A DNA stretch of 39,959 bases from Lachnospiraceae bacterium (GTDB lineage: Bacteria; Bacteroidota; Bacteroidia; Bacteroidales; Muribaculaceae), in assembly GCA_023663655.1 (NCBI GenBank), contig JAMPGZ010000024.1:1-39959 (forward strand). The letters run 5' to 3'. Below are positions 32,654 through 39,959 of this stretch, in pieces. Under the pieces are notes generated by a model that made no database searches, had not been told where the DNA came from, and saw only the letters and a program-made list of their open reading frames with translations. Both the position numbers and the translations under genes were made by a program. Numbering within the stretch: the first letter of the stretch is position 1; each line of letters starts with the position of its first letter.

Positions 32654-33733
32654 ATGACTGAATTAAAACCACTTTTTGGAGAGGGTGTAGCCGATATCCA
32701 TCCCATAATAATCGCCGGTCCGTGCAGTGCCGAGACTGAAGAACAGGTTCTTGCCGCGGCTCATGAGCTTGCCAAGAACGGAGTGAAAATATTCCGTGCC
32801 GGAATATGGAAACCTCGCACCAAGCCGGGAGGCTTTGAAGGTGTGGGCTCGCTGGGTCTTCAATGGCTGAAAAGAGTGAAAGAGGAAACCGGAATGATGA
32901 CCTCTACCGAGGTTGCTACCCGCCAGCACGTGAACGATGCAATCGAAGCCGGGGTTGACATTCTTTGGATCGGAGCGCGCACTTCGGCTAATCCTTTTGC
33001 GATGCAGGAGATTGCCGATGCCATAAAAGAATCGGGCGCCGATATTCCTGTATTGGTTAAAAATCCGGTGAATCCCGATTTGGAATTGTGGATCGGAGCG
33101 CTTCAACGTCTTTACAATGCAGGAATCACACGCCTTGGCGCTATTCACCGTGGTTTCAGTTCTTATGGCAAGCATCTTTACCGCAATCTTCCTCAGTGGC
33201 ACATTCCTATTGAGTTGCGTCGACGTTATCCCAACCTTCCGCTTATATGCGACCCGAGCCATATAGGTGGCAAACGTGAGCTTGTGGCTCCGCTTTCTCA
33301 GCAGGCTCTTGACATGGGTTTTGACGGATTGATAATAGAGAGCCACTGTGATCCCGACTGCGCATGGAGCGACAAAGCGCAGCAAGTGACTCCCGAGGTG
33401 CTGAATTTTATCCTCAACACTCTTGTGCTGCGTGATTCGGTGGTTTCGACTGAAAGTCTTAATCTGTTGCGTCAGCAGATCGATGAACTTGACAACGAGC
33501 TGTTGGAAGTGCTAAACAAGCGTATGCGTGTGTCACGCGAAATCGGACAGTATAAAAAGGAACACCGTATGCCGGTACTGCAGATTGGCCGTCATGATGA
33601 AATAATGCAATCCCGCGCCGCCCTTGCCGAAGAGATGGGAATGAGCGGCGACTTTATGCGCACTGTCCTTTCTGCAATACATGAGGAATCGGTAAGACAG
33701 CAGATTGAAGTCCTGAACGATCGTACACGTTAA
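32654..33733 (+). CDS. Bifunctional DAHP synthase / chorismate mutase
   Basis: 359 residues. Residues 1-260 are a DAHP synthase of the KdsA-related subtype (IIAGPCSAETEEQVL, KIFRAGIWKPRTKPGGFEG, GARTSANPFAMQE, CDPSHIGGKR, ESHCDPDCAWSD), which makes the first shikimate-pathway intermediate. Residues about 265-355 are an AroQ-type chorismate mutase (LNLLRQQIDELDNELLEVLN, KRMRVSREIGQYK), which makes prephenate. The fusion places the first pathway step and the branch-point step in one chain. This domain order is the usual Bacteroidetes form. It begins 19 bp after the aminotransferase gene. Confidence 0.95.
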   Translation: MTELKPLFGEGVADIHPIIIAGPCSAETEEQVLAAAHELAKNGVKIFRAGIWKPRTKPGGFEGVGSLGLQWLKRVKEETGMMTSTEVATRQHVNDAIEAGVDILWIGARTSANPFAMQEIADAIKESGADIPVLVKNPVNPDLELWIGALQRLYNAGITRLGAIHRGFSSYGKHLYRNLPQWHIPIELRRRYPNLPLICDPSHIGGKRELVAPLSQQALDMGFDGLIIESHCDPDCAWSDKAQQVTPEVLNFILNTLVLRDSVVSTESLNLLRQQIDELDNELLEVLNKRMRVSREIGQYKKEHRMPVLQIGRHDEIMQSRAALAEEMGMSGDFMRTVLSAIHEESVRQQIEVLNDRTR

Positions 33734-33746
33734 ATTTCGCACCGAT

Positions 33747-34520
33747 ATGAAAATATTGATTATTGGAGCCGGAAAGATGGGCTCGTTTTTTGCCGACCTT
33801 CTATGCCGGGATCATGATGTGGCGATTTATGACACGGATCCACAGCGTCTTCTGTTCACTTATATGTGCCGGCGTTTCCAGTCGCTCGACGAGGTGGATC
33901 AATTCAACCCCGATATGGTTATAAATGCGGTGACGGTCAAATATACGCTTCCCGCTTTCCGTGACATCTTGCCTCATGTGTCGGAGCGTTGTATCCTGAG
34001 CGACATTGCTTCGGTAAAGACCGGTCTGCCGGAATTTTATGCTCAATGCGGACGTCCGTTTGTTTCCACTCATCCCATGTTTGGACCCACATTCGCGTCT
34101 TTGAGCAATCTGAGCAATGAAAATGCAATCATAATTAAGGAGGGTGATCATCTTGGAAAAGTTTTTTTCAAGGATCTGTACACCATGCTTAAATTGCACA
34201 TTGAGGAGTACACGTTCAATGAGCATGATGAGACGATAGCTTATTCGCTGTCGGTGCCGTTTGCGTCGACATTGGTGTTTGCTTCCTGCATGAAGCATCA
34301 GGATGCGCCCGGAACCACATTCAAGCGGCATAAATTAATTGCCGACGGGTTGATGAGCGAGGATGATTATCTGCTGAGTGAGATTCTTTTCAACCCCAAC
34401 ACATCGGGTCAGCTTGAAAAGATTCAGGCAAAGCTTGCCGAGCTGCAGCATATCGTGGAAAACAGAGATGTGGAGGCAATGCAGAATTATCTTGATCGCG
34501 TGAGAGATAATCTGAAGTGA
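33747..34520 (+). CDS. tyrA: Prephenate dehydrogenase
   Basis: 257 residues. It oxidises and decarboxylates prephenate to hydroxyphenylpyruvate, the branch to Tyr. The Rossmann motif ILIIGAGKMGSFFADLL opens it (GxGxxG). SDIASVKTGLP and STHPMFGPTF are the prephenate-dehydrogenase motifs (His in the second). It is shorter than many TyrA proteins and lacks a regulatory ACT domain, so attenuation at the operon leader could be the main Tyr control. Last gene of the operon, followed by a strong terminator. Confidence 0.93.
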   Translation: MKILIIGAGKMGSFFADLLCRDHDVAIYDTDPQRLLFTYMCRRFQSLDEVDQFNPDMVINAVTVKYTLPAFRDILPHVSERCILSDIASVKTGLPEFYAQCGRPFVSTHPMFGPTFASLSNLSNENAIIIKEGDHLGKVFFKDLYTMLKLHIEEYTFNEHDETIAYSLSVPFASTLVFASCMKHQDAPGTTFKRHKLIADGLMSEDDYLLSEILFNPNTSGQLEKIQAKLAELQHIVENRDVEAMQNYLDRVRDNLK

Positions 34521-34543
34521 CACCTCATTTCTAAGCTAAAAGA

Positions 34544-34585
34544 AAAACACCTCGCATGATTGTTCAAATCCATGCGGGGTGTTTT
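34544..34585. terminator. Bidirectional terminator after tyrA
   Basis: AAAACACCTCGCATG (34544-34558) pairs with CATGCGGGGTGTTTT (34571-34585), 15 bp with one G-U, loop of 12. A/T ends serve both tyrA and the convergent outer-membrane gene. Confidence 0.88.
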
Positions 34586-34602
34586 GGTGTTATTCGGGCA
34601 TC

Positions 34603-36648
34603 TCAGGTGCCGGTTCCGAATCGTGAAGTGTCGATGTTTGATTCGTTCTTGGGTTTGAAGCCGTTGAAGCGCCAGATGAATGTGAGCTTCGTGTTTCGGC
34701 TCATGTCGCGCACTTTCATGCGGTAGTCTTGTCCGGCATGGTCTATGGTCATGGTTGGTGACCATCGGTTGAAGATGTCATCGCTCCTAAGGTTGAGCTC
34801 GCAACATCGCTTTTTCCCGAACCGCCATTTCACGCCGACATCCACTTTCCACAGGCTTGAAAGATCGGAAATCCCTTGGATTGACGGAGAGATGTATGTG
34901 AGGTCCACCGACAGTGATACCGGGCAATTATGGCTTAACTTGAAGGTGTTGTTCAATGCACCATAGATTATCCACTTCTTGTTGTCGAAACTGATGTCAT
35001 GGAAATGGTCGGCTTTTTCACGTTGGTTGAATATATTGACTGTTGCCGTTGCATTCCATATCTGACCGATGCTGATAGGCGTATTCAGATTCAAGCCTAT
35101 TGTCCTTTTATAGTTGGTGTTGATGGTTTGGTAAATAAGACTTAGCTCATCAGGTGCTTGATAAGGCAATTGAACGGTTGCTTTGTCGGCATATTGGACG
35201 TAAAGTGTGGCAACATATTTCTGATTGAGAATATAGCTGAATTGTCCGGCATAGTTGAGATAAGGCTGCAATGCCGGATTGCCCAAAACCTTTGAATAGG
35301 GGTTTATGTGTGATGTGCCATTGCGTAGTTCCCAATATGACGGATATATACGTATTGTTGAAAGGTTCAATTGGAAAATGCTTTTGGGAGTCTTATAGTA
35401 TGTGGCTCCGAGTTGAGGTATGAAATTCCAGTTGTGCCGATAGTTGTTATGATAATATTCCCCTTTAGCCGATACATTGAACGAGAGTCCCCACTCGAAA
35501 GAGCGTTGCAGCTCAATGTAGGCATCGGCTACATCCTCGGATGTGCTGCCGGAGAATCCGTTGTTGTCTTCAATCGGATATGATGTTTGCGAACTGCTGT
35601 CATCGGCACGTTGGTATTCAACACCGTAGTTGAGTTGCCACTTTCCAAGATGATGTTGTTGGTCAAGATAGAGGTGCCATCGGTTTATATTCTGTTTGTC
35701 CAGCACTTCAAGTAAAAGATCATTCCCTTGAAGCAGTGATTGATTGCGGCTTTCGCAGTAATGTGTGTAATCACCGCCGGCGGTAAGTCCGAAGCGGGTG
35801 GTGTATTTCAGTGCGATGTTGTGGTAAGTTATGGGAGTGTCATGGGTGTAATTGTTTGTAAAACTGCCGAGTGTGCCGTTGGATAAGCTCCGACCTTTTG
35901 CTGACGATGTTATCTGCCCGTTGTAGGTAAAACGCAAGTTTTTATATGATGCCGAGGCATAGATGGTGTTTGTCCAATTCTCGGAAATACGGCACATATC
36001 ATCTTCAATCATTGTGCGGTGCCCATCGAACAGATGATTGGAGAATGTTTCCTCATGATTCCAGTTTTTGGTGCGTGATAATCCATAGTTCAAGTCGAAA
36101 GTCCAATCTCTTGTGGCATAAGTAACGGCGAGACCTCCGCCGTATGAGGAATAATGTCCTTGGTTATAACCGGCGCGAACTTGACCTTGCAAGCCGTCAA
36201 GTGGTGTCGGTGTCTTCAGCACTACGTTTATTACCGCTCCGTTGACATGGTATTTCGAGGGAGCGGTGTACATGACTTCTACTGATTTCAGTCGGTCAAC
36301 AGGAGTTGTGTAAAGGAGCTGATAAAGATTCTGCACCGGCATATTTGTCAGCTCACCATTAAGTATAATGGTGACATCTGAAGCTCCAGCCAAGCCAATC
36401 ATGCCATTGTTGTTGATGACACCGGGCAGATAGCTCAATGCTTCAAGAATATTGGATACCGGCTTATCCTTGACAATGGAAGGCAGATCGACGACCATCA
36501 CACCATCTTTACTTTTGATCTGTGGCTTTTCTCCTTTCACAACGACTTCGTTGAGCAGTCGGCTCCCAATGCTGTCGGAGTTCTCTTGTTGAGCTGTGAG
36601 GGAAGAGACCGCCGACACAGCCAGAGCAATGATAAAAATACGTTTCAT
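34603..36648 (-). CDS. TonB-dependent-receptor-type outer-membrane beta-barrel protein
   Basis: 681 residues from the ATG at 36648, which gives the signal peptide MKRIFIIALAVSAVSSLTAQ; the longer frame adds 29 unlikely residues. The plug-like region (about 25-170) shows LNEVVVKGEKPQIKSKDGV, ILEALSYLPGV, VTIILNGEL and VNVVLKTP. The rest is barrel with outer-membrane beta-barrel family 3 character (YGALNNTFKLSHNCPVSLSV). The N-terminal carboxypeptidase-like domain of SusC proteins is absent, and no SusD is adjacent. It is divergent from the histidine kinase operon and has its own exact -7 box, so it is a likely target of that system. Cargo unknown. Confidence 0.88.
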   Translation of the reverse strand: MKRIFIIALAVSAVSSLTAQQENSDSIGSRLLNEVVVKGEKPQIKSKDGVMVVDLPSIVKDKPVSNILEALSYLPGVINNNGMIGLAGASDVTIILNGELTNMPVQNLYQLLYTTPVDRLKSVEVMYTAPSKYHVNGAVINVVLKTPTPLDGLQGQVRAGYNQGHYSSYGGGLAVTYATRDWTFDLNYGLSRTKNWNHEETFSNHLFDGHRTMIEDDMCRISENWTNTIYASASYKNLRFTYNGQITSSAKGRSLSNGTLGSFTNNYTHDTPITYHNIALKYTTRFGLTAGGDYTHYCESRNQSLLQGNDLLLEVLDKQNINRWHLYLDQQHHLGKWQLNYGVEYQRADDSSSQTSYPIEDNNGFSGSTSEDVADAYIELQRSFEWGLSFNVSAKGEYYHNNYRHNWNFIPQLGATYYKTPKSIFQLNLSTIRIYPSYWELRNGTSHINPYSKVLGNPALQPYLNYAGQFSYILNQKYVATLYVQYADKATVQLPYQAPDELSLIYQTINTNYKRTIGLNLNTPISIGQIWNATATVNIFNQREKADHFHDISFDNKKWIIYGALNNTFKLSHNCPVSLSVDLTYISPSIQGISDLSSLWKVDVGVKWRFGKKRCCELNLRSDDIFNRWSPTMTIDHAGQDYRMKVRDMSRNTKLTFIWRFNGFKPKNESNIDTSRFGTGT

Positions 36649-36695
36649 AACCGTTATAATATTGTGATTGTGGCTCCATAAAGTTACTTTCGCCA

Positions 36696-36703
36696 CAAAG
36701 TTA
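36696..36703 (-). promoter_or_regulatory. Candidate -7 box of the outer-membrane barrel gene
   Basis: On the - strand it reads TAACTTTG, exact TAnnTTTG. Transcription would start near 36692, a 44-nt leader. A TTGACA-like element lies 16 bp upstream, then the direct repeats. Confidence 0.5.
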
Positions 36704-36736
36704 TCGCCGAACCGAATGTCAACCGCTATCACCAAT

Positions 36737-36774
36737 CTTATTTAGTCTTAAACTTACCCTTATTTAGTCTTAAA
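36737..36774. repeat. 16-bp direct repeat, candidate response-regulator operator
   Basis: CTTATTTAGTCTTAAA occurs at 36737-36752 and again, identical, at 36759-36774: period 22 bp, two helical turns, so both copies face the same side of the DNA. They lie between the divergent promoters, about 45-82 bp upstream of the predicted barrel-gene start site, where an activator would bind. OmpR-type regulators are known to use direct repeats. Confidence 0.65.
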
Positions 36775-36812
36775 TATGCAATATGCTGTGTGGCAATGCG
36801 AAATATTATAGG

Positions 36813-36820
36813 TAACTTTG
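36813..36820 (+). promoter_or_regulatory. Candidate -7 box overlapping the histidine kinase start
   Basis: TAACTTTG, exact TAnnTTTG, identical to the opposite-strand box at 36696-36703. It ends only 3 nt before the ATG at 36824, so a transcript from it would have almost no leader. Confidence 0.45.
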
Positions 36821-36823
36821 TGT

Positions 36824-38251
36824 ATGAAACAATTTCGGATCAATTCTATAATTTTCATATCGGTGATTGCTGTCATCTTTGGCTGCAATGTGTATTACCT
36901 TGTCAAACTGTATGGCTCTATTCGGAAAGATGTTGAGCGAGAGGTGATGACAGCAATGTCTGATGCCGATATTGATGATCTGATGTATCGTGCCGGAAGG
37001 GCTCAAGGTCTTGCTTCAAACGTGCAGATGCAAGAAGATGTAGCGGGTTCGGCTGAGGTGCAGGGTCCGAGAAGGGCTGAGGCTTCTACTTACAGGAATG
37101 ATAATGGGCAGCTTATATCTGTCAGGACTGAAGTGGATGGAACTGTCGTTGAGGAGCGGGCAGCTCTCTCGGAGAACAGCTCTTATACCAATCAGATGGT
37201 TGACGCGATGAGTCGTCAATTTCATGCTATAATGGATAAATATATACCCTATGATCTGGAGGTGATGGATAGCGTGTTAAGACATCAGCTCGCCAACAGA
37301 TTCATCTATCCCGAGTTCTTGTGCGTTGAAGTTGTCGACGGTTCTGATTCTGTGATTTGTGGTAATCCCAGATTAGAAGGACTTATCGGAATGGATTCAT
37401 TCAGAATAAGCATCAACCCAAACGAGGGTATATATTATAAAGCATATATGACACCTCTTACCGGCCATATCCTCTCACAGATGATGGGAGTGATTGTCAC
37501 CGTCTTTCTTCTGATGATTGCTTTTGCCGCTGCGTTCCGGTATCTTTTTCGTACAGTGTCCAAACTGCGTACTATCGAAGAGATGAAAGATGATTTTGTG
37601 AGCAATATGACTCACGAGCTGAAGACACCTATCTCAATCGCCTATTCAGCCAACGATGCACTGTTGAACTATGACACCGCAAATGATTCAGAAAAGAAAG
37701 AGGCTTATCTCTCAATCGCCATGAAGCAACTCAAACACCTCGGCGAACTTGTGGAGAATATTCTTGCCATGAGTATGGAACGACGGAAGAGCATGACCTT
37801 GAAGCCGGAGAAGATTGATTTGCCGGAATTTGTGGGAGAGATTGTTGAGGCCCAGAGAATGAGAGGAGACAAAAAGATTTTTATTAAGGTCAAATCAGAG
37901 GGTGATGTTGTAGTATTTGCTGACAAATCATGTTTATCGAATGTGTTGAACAATCTGATTGACAACGCAATCAAATATTCCGGAGACACTGTGGAAGTAA
38001 ACATAAAAATAAATGCTGAGAGCATGGAGGTTGCGGATAATGGCATAGGAATACCGTCAAAAAGTCTGCCTTATATATTTGACAAATTCTATCGTGTGCC
38101 TCATGGCAATAGGCAGGATGTGCGTGGTTACGGCATAGGGCTCTATTATGTGAAGCAGATTCTCGAAAAGATGGGGTGGAGCATTTCTGTGATAAGTCGG
38201 GTAGGGCACGGGTCTATGTTCACCATTAAATTTGACGGATATGAAAGCTGA
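36824..38251 (+). CDS. Membrane sensor histidine kinase
   Basis: 475 residues from the ATG at 36824. Two transmembrane helices (about 7-28 and 219-242) enclose a periplasmic sensor region of about 190 residues with no domain I recognise. HisKA follows with phospho-acceptor His264 in SNMTHELKTPIS, then the HATPase domain with N box NLIDNAIKYS, G1 DNGIGIP and G2 GYGIGLYYVK. No HAMP is obvious. It phosphorylates the response regulator whose gene overlaps it by 11 bp. The signal is unknown; possible genes under control are the divergent barrel protein and the operon itself. Confidence 0.93.
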   Translation: MKQFRINSIIFISVIAVIFGCNVYYLVKLYGSIRKDVEREVMTAMSDADIDDLMYRAGRAQGLASNVQMQEDVAGSAEVQGPRRAEASTYRNDNGQLISVRTEVDGTVVEERAALSENSSYTNQMVDAMSRQFHAIMDKYIPYDLEVMDSVLRHQLANRFIYPEFLCVEVVDGSDSVICGNPRLEGLIGMDSFRISINPNEGIYYKAYMTPLTGHILSQMMGVIVTVFLLMIAFAAAFRYLFRTVSKLRTIEEMKDDFVSNMTHELKTPISIAYSANDALLNYDTANDSEKKEAYLSIAMKQLKHLGELVENILAMSMERRKSMTLKPEKIDLPEFVGEIVEAQRMRGDKKIFIKVKSEGDVVVFADKSCLSNVLNNLIDNAIKYSGDTVEVNIKINAESMEVADNGIGIPSKSLPYIFDKFYRVPHGNRQDVRGYGIGLYYVKQILEKMGWSISVISRVGHGSMFTIKFDGYES

Positions 38252-38927
38252 TATACTTTTTGTTGAGGATGAACGTGACCTGTCGCTGATAGTATGTGAC
38301 ACGTTGCGTCAACAGGGTTATGAGGTTGAGGCGGCTTATGATGGCATTGAAGGTCTTGCAAAATACAAGACCGGTGGAGCTGACCTGATTATTGCAGATG
38401 TGATGATGCCTCGGCTTGATGGATTTGCAATGGCGAAGGAAATAAGACGCATCTCGTCAGGTGTGCCTATAATCTTCCTGACCGCAAAAAGCACAATTGA
38501 CGATATTGAGGAAGGATTTGATGTCGGAGCTAATGATTATCTCAAAAAGCCTTTTGAACTTCGGGAACTGCTTGTCAGGGTCAAGGCTCTGTTGAGGAAT
38601 AAAGTGCAGAATAGGAATGAGAATGTTGTATATTGCATTGGAAATTACAGATTCGATACAGCCAACCAGTTGCTTATAATCAATGGCAAAGAAACAATTA
38701 TCTCAAATATCGAGGCACGGATATTGGAAAAGTTGGCGATGAATATTGGCAAAACAGTTGATGCCTCTGAAATGATGATGGCTGTGTGGGGACGTGATGA
38801 GATAAGCAATCGCAACTCCCTTCACGGCTATATCCACAAACTTCGCCGAGCTTTCCGCCATGACCCCGATATCAACATCATCAATCAACGTGGATTTGGC
38901 TATATGTTAACCATAAAGAATCAATGA
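38241..38927 (+). CDS. OmpR-family response regulator
   Basis: 228 residues from the ATG at 38241. Receiver domain: acidic pair Glu9-Asp10, phospho-acceptor Asp53 in IIADVMMPRLDG, TAK motif, then KPFELRELLVRVKALLR. C-terminal winged helix (about 130-228): FDTANQLLIINGKETIIS, SLHGYIHKLRRAF, GFGYML. It overlaps the kinase gene by 11 bp and the next gene by 4 bp. The direct repeat at 36737-36774 is the likely binding site. Confidence 0.95.
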   Translation: MKADILFVEDERDLSLIVCDTLRQQGYEVEAAYDGIEGLAKYKTGGADLIIADVMMPRLDGFAMAKEIRRISSGVPIIFLTAKSTIDDIEEGFDVGANDYLKKPFELRELLVRVKALLRNKVQNRNENVVYCIGNYRFDTANQLLIINGKETIISNIEARILEKLAMNIGKTVDASEMMMAVWGRDEISNRNSLHGYIHKLRRAFRHDPDINIINQRGFGYMLTIKNQ

Positions 38928-39718
38928 CTATGAGGTGCCGATTTCTTTTTTCATTATTGCTTGTAAATTACTCAATGGTATGCTTTTCTCAAATTGAGAT
39001 AAATGATTCCATGTCGATCGGGCAAAACGCTACCGGCGATATTCGTATGAAGACCATCGGAAAGTCTGACAGCGTGTCAGGCATAATAAGTCCGATTGAA
39101 TACCGTAGCGTATATAAACCTTCCGTATACCCTTATTCCCATTATGGATTGACGTGCTCTTATGATTTACAGATTCCCGTATTGCATTTTACTCCTGGTC
39201 AGGCGAGCCTGTTCCATTGGAGCGGAGGGGAGATAGTTGCCACGGGAGGCACAGGATATTTGCCGGGATTGATGCAGATTGATAGAGGCGAGTTGGGTAT
39301 ATATCAATCGATCGGCAATTTTACATTCTATGCAGGTGGTATGGTGAATAAATACGGATACTTTAGAGGCTTGCATACCCAATATGGTGTGAATGGAAGC
39401 ATTACGTATCAGTTTGCACCGAGGTTATCAGCGACTATCTTTGGCGATTATTATTTTTGCCGCCCGCCGCAAATGGCTAACGGAATGCCTATGCCTCCAT
39501 CAATGATTGGATATTATGGACGCTCCAAGTATGGTGGATATGTAGACTATCAAATCAATGAATATTGGGGTGTTCAGACAGGAGTTCAGACCGTACAACA
39601 AGTAGGAACTAATAGGTATCAAGCAGAGCCGATAGTGACACCATATTATAAAGTCAATAAAAAGGTTGCTATAGGTCTGCCGGTGGGACAAATCCTATAC
39701 CATATCTTGAAGAAATAA
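38924..39718 (+). CDS. Predicted outer-membrane barrel protein coupled to the two-component system
   Basis: 264 residues. Signal peptide (about 1-22, ending VCFSQ). The mature part has many short amphipathic beta strands rich in Tyr and Gly (LGIYQSIGNFTFYAGGMVNK, SATIFGDYYF, YGGYVDYQINEYWGVQTGVQ), consistent with a small outer-membrane beta-barrel. I do not recognise a family. The ATGA overlap with the response regulator gene means it is translated with the two-component system, so it may act in sensing or be an effector. Confidence 0.75.
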   Translation: MTMRCRFLFSLLLVNYSMVCFSQIEINDSMSIGQNATGDIRMKTIGKSDSVSGIISPIEYRSVYKPSVYPYSHYGLTCSYDLQIPVLHFTPGQASLFHWSGGEIVATGGTGYLPGLMQIDRGELGIYQSIGNFTFYAGGMVNKYGYFRGLHTQYGVNGSITYQFAPRLSATIFGDYYFCRPPQMANGMPMPPSMIGYYGRSKYGGYVDYQINEYWGVQTGVQTVQQVGTNRYQAEPIVTPYYKVNKKVAIGLPVGQILYHILKK

Positions 39719-39959
39719 ACGAATCAGGAAAAAAAGAAATACGGAATCCCCGCCGGCAACGATAGCAGCTTCGTGTTGGTGGCCTGTGCACTGAGCCAAT
39801 TTCAAGCAGTCTTCCAGATCATTTTCTGAAACTTAGCGAAGTATACTTCGGGCGACTCCATCTGCTTCCGCTATCATTGTCGGTCGGGTTCTGCGTGGGT
39901 GAGTGCCTGTCGGAGTACTCCAACGGATCCGTGCATTCATTGGCGTGGCTCTCGGGGCT
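39719..39959. other. Unassigned GC-richer tail at the window end
   Basis: 240 bases without a recognisable gene. Two - strand frames are open from the window edge for over 100 bases (one stops near 39828), and the + strand has only a short open stretch (39751-39828). Base composition looks richer in GC than the flanking operon. It may be the end of a gene beyond the window, a gene remnant, or noncoding. I cannot decide. Confidence 0.3.

Noticed and set aside
32663-33385. 240-residue open frame on the - strand inside the DAHP synthase gene
   Set aside because: It is opposite a gene with all its catalytic motifs, and its composition is that of a codon shadow.
39719-39959. Considered as a transposase or integrase remnant
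   Set aside because: No motif, terminal repeat or recognisable protein similarity could be seen in any frame.

Overview
The window looks like a chromosomal piece of a gut Bacteroidales bacterium. A Muribaculaceae-like genome is my best guess from overall resemblance; I ran no search. The support is a SusC/SusD pair, DUF6377-type and TPR/HTH membrane regulators, DUF4270, the bifunctional DAHP synthase/chorismate mutase, A-rich ribosome binding sites, and many exact matches to the Bacteroidetes -7 promoter box TAnnTTTG.

Region 1 (1-16307) is a polysaccharide utilisation locus on the + strand. It runs: membrane-anchored DUF6377-type regulator, SusC-like transporter, SusD-like binding lipoprotein, small lipoprotein, a fused polysaccharide lyase/GH88 unsaturated uronyl hydrolase, GH5 lipoprotein, GH3 and GH2 with a C-terminal malectin-like domain. 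The enzymes fit a uronic-acid-containing beta-glycan: the lyase makes unsaturated ends, GH88 removes them, GH5 cuts the backbone, and GH3 and GH2 finish the oligosaccharides. Terminator-like hairpins sit before the lyase gene and directly before the GH2 gene.

Region 2 (16342-18756) is on the - strand: tRNA-Thr(CGT), a DUF4270 lipoprotein, and a starch-synthase-like protein that is only the N-terminal half of the family and lacks its KTGGL motif. Region 3 (18982-22994, +) is a tightly overlapping run: mazG, an unknown membrane-anchored protein, topB (TTG start), a Nudix hydrolase and a tiny Cys-rich membrane protein. Region 4 (23030-24716, -) is folP-cdaA with an ATGA overlap, linking folate synthesis and c-di-AMP synthesis. 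Region 5 (24824-27839, +) pairs a polyferredoxin membrane protein with a Tat-signal aldo/keto reductase carrying ferredoxin motifs. Region 6 (27883-30217, -) holds an orphan lipoprotein and a second TPR/transmembrane/HTH regulator.

Region 7 (30381-34585, +) is a complete Phe/Tyr branch operon: pheA, aminotransferase, DAHP synthase-chorismate mutase, tyrA. In front of it is a classical-looking attenuator: a consensus promoter, a 17-residue leader peptide with six Tyr and three Phe, an antiterminator segment right after its stop codon, and a terminator hairpin. This is the clearest regulatory find in the window.

Region 8 (34603-39718) has a TonB-dependent-type outer-membrane protein divergent from a histidine kinase/response regulator/barrel-protein operon. 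The shared intergenic region carries a 16-bp direct repeat with a 22-bp period, a good operator candidate. The last 240 bases are more GC-rich and contain no gene I recognise. I saw no insertion sequences, CRISPR arrays, phage genes or rRNA.
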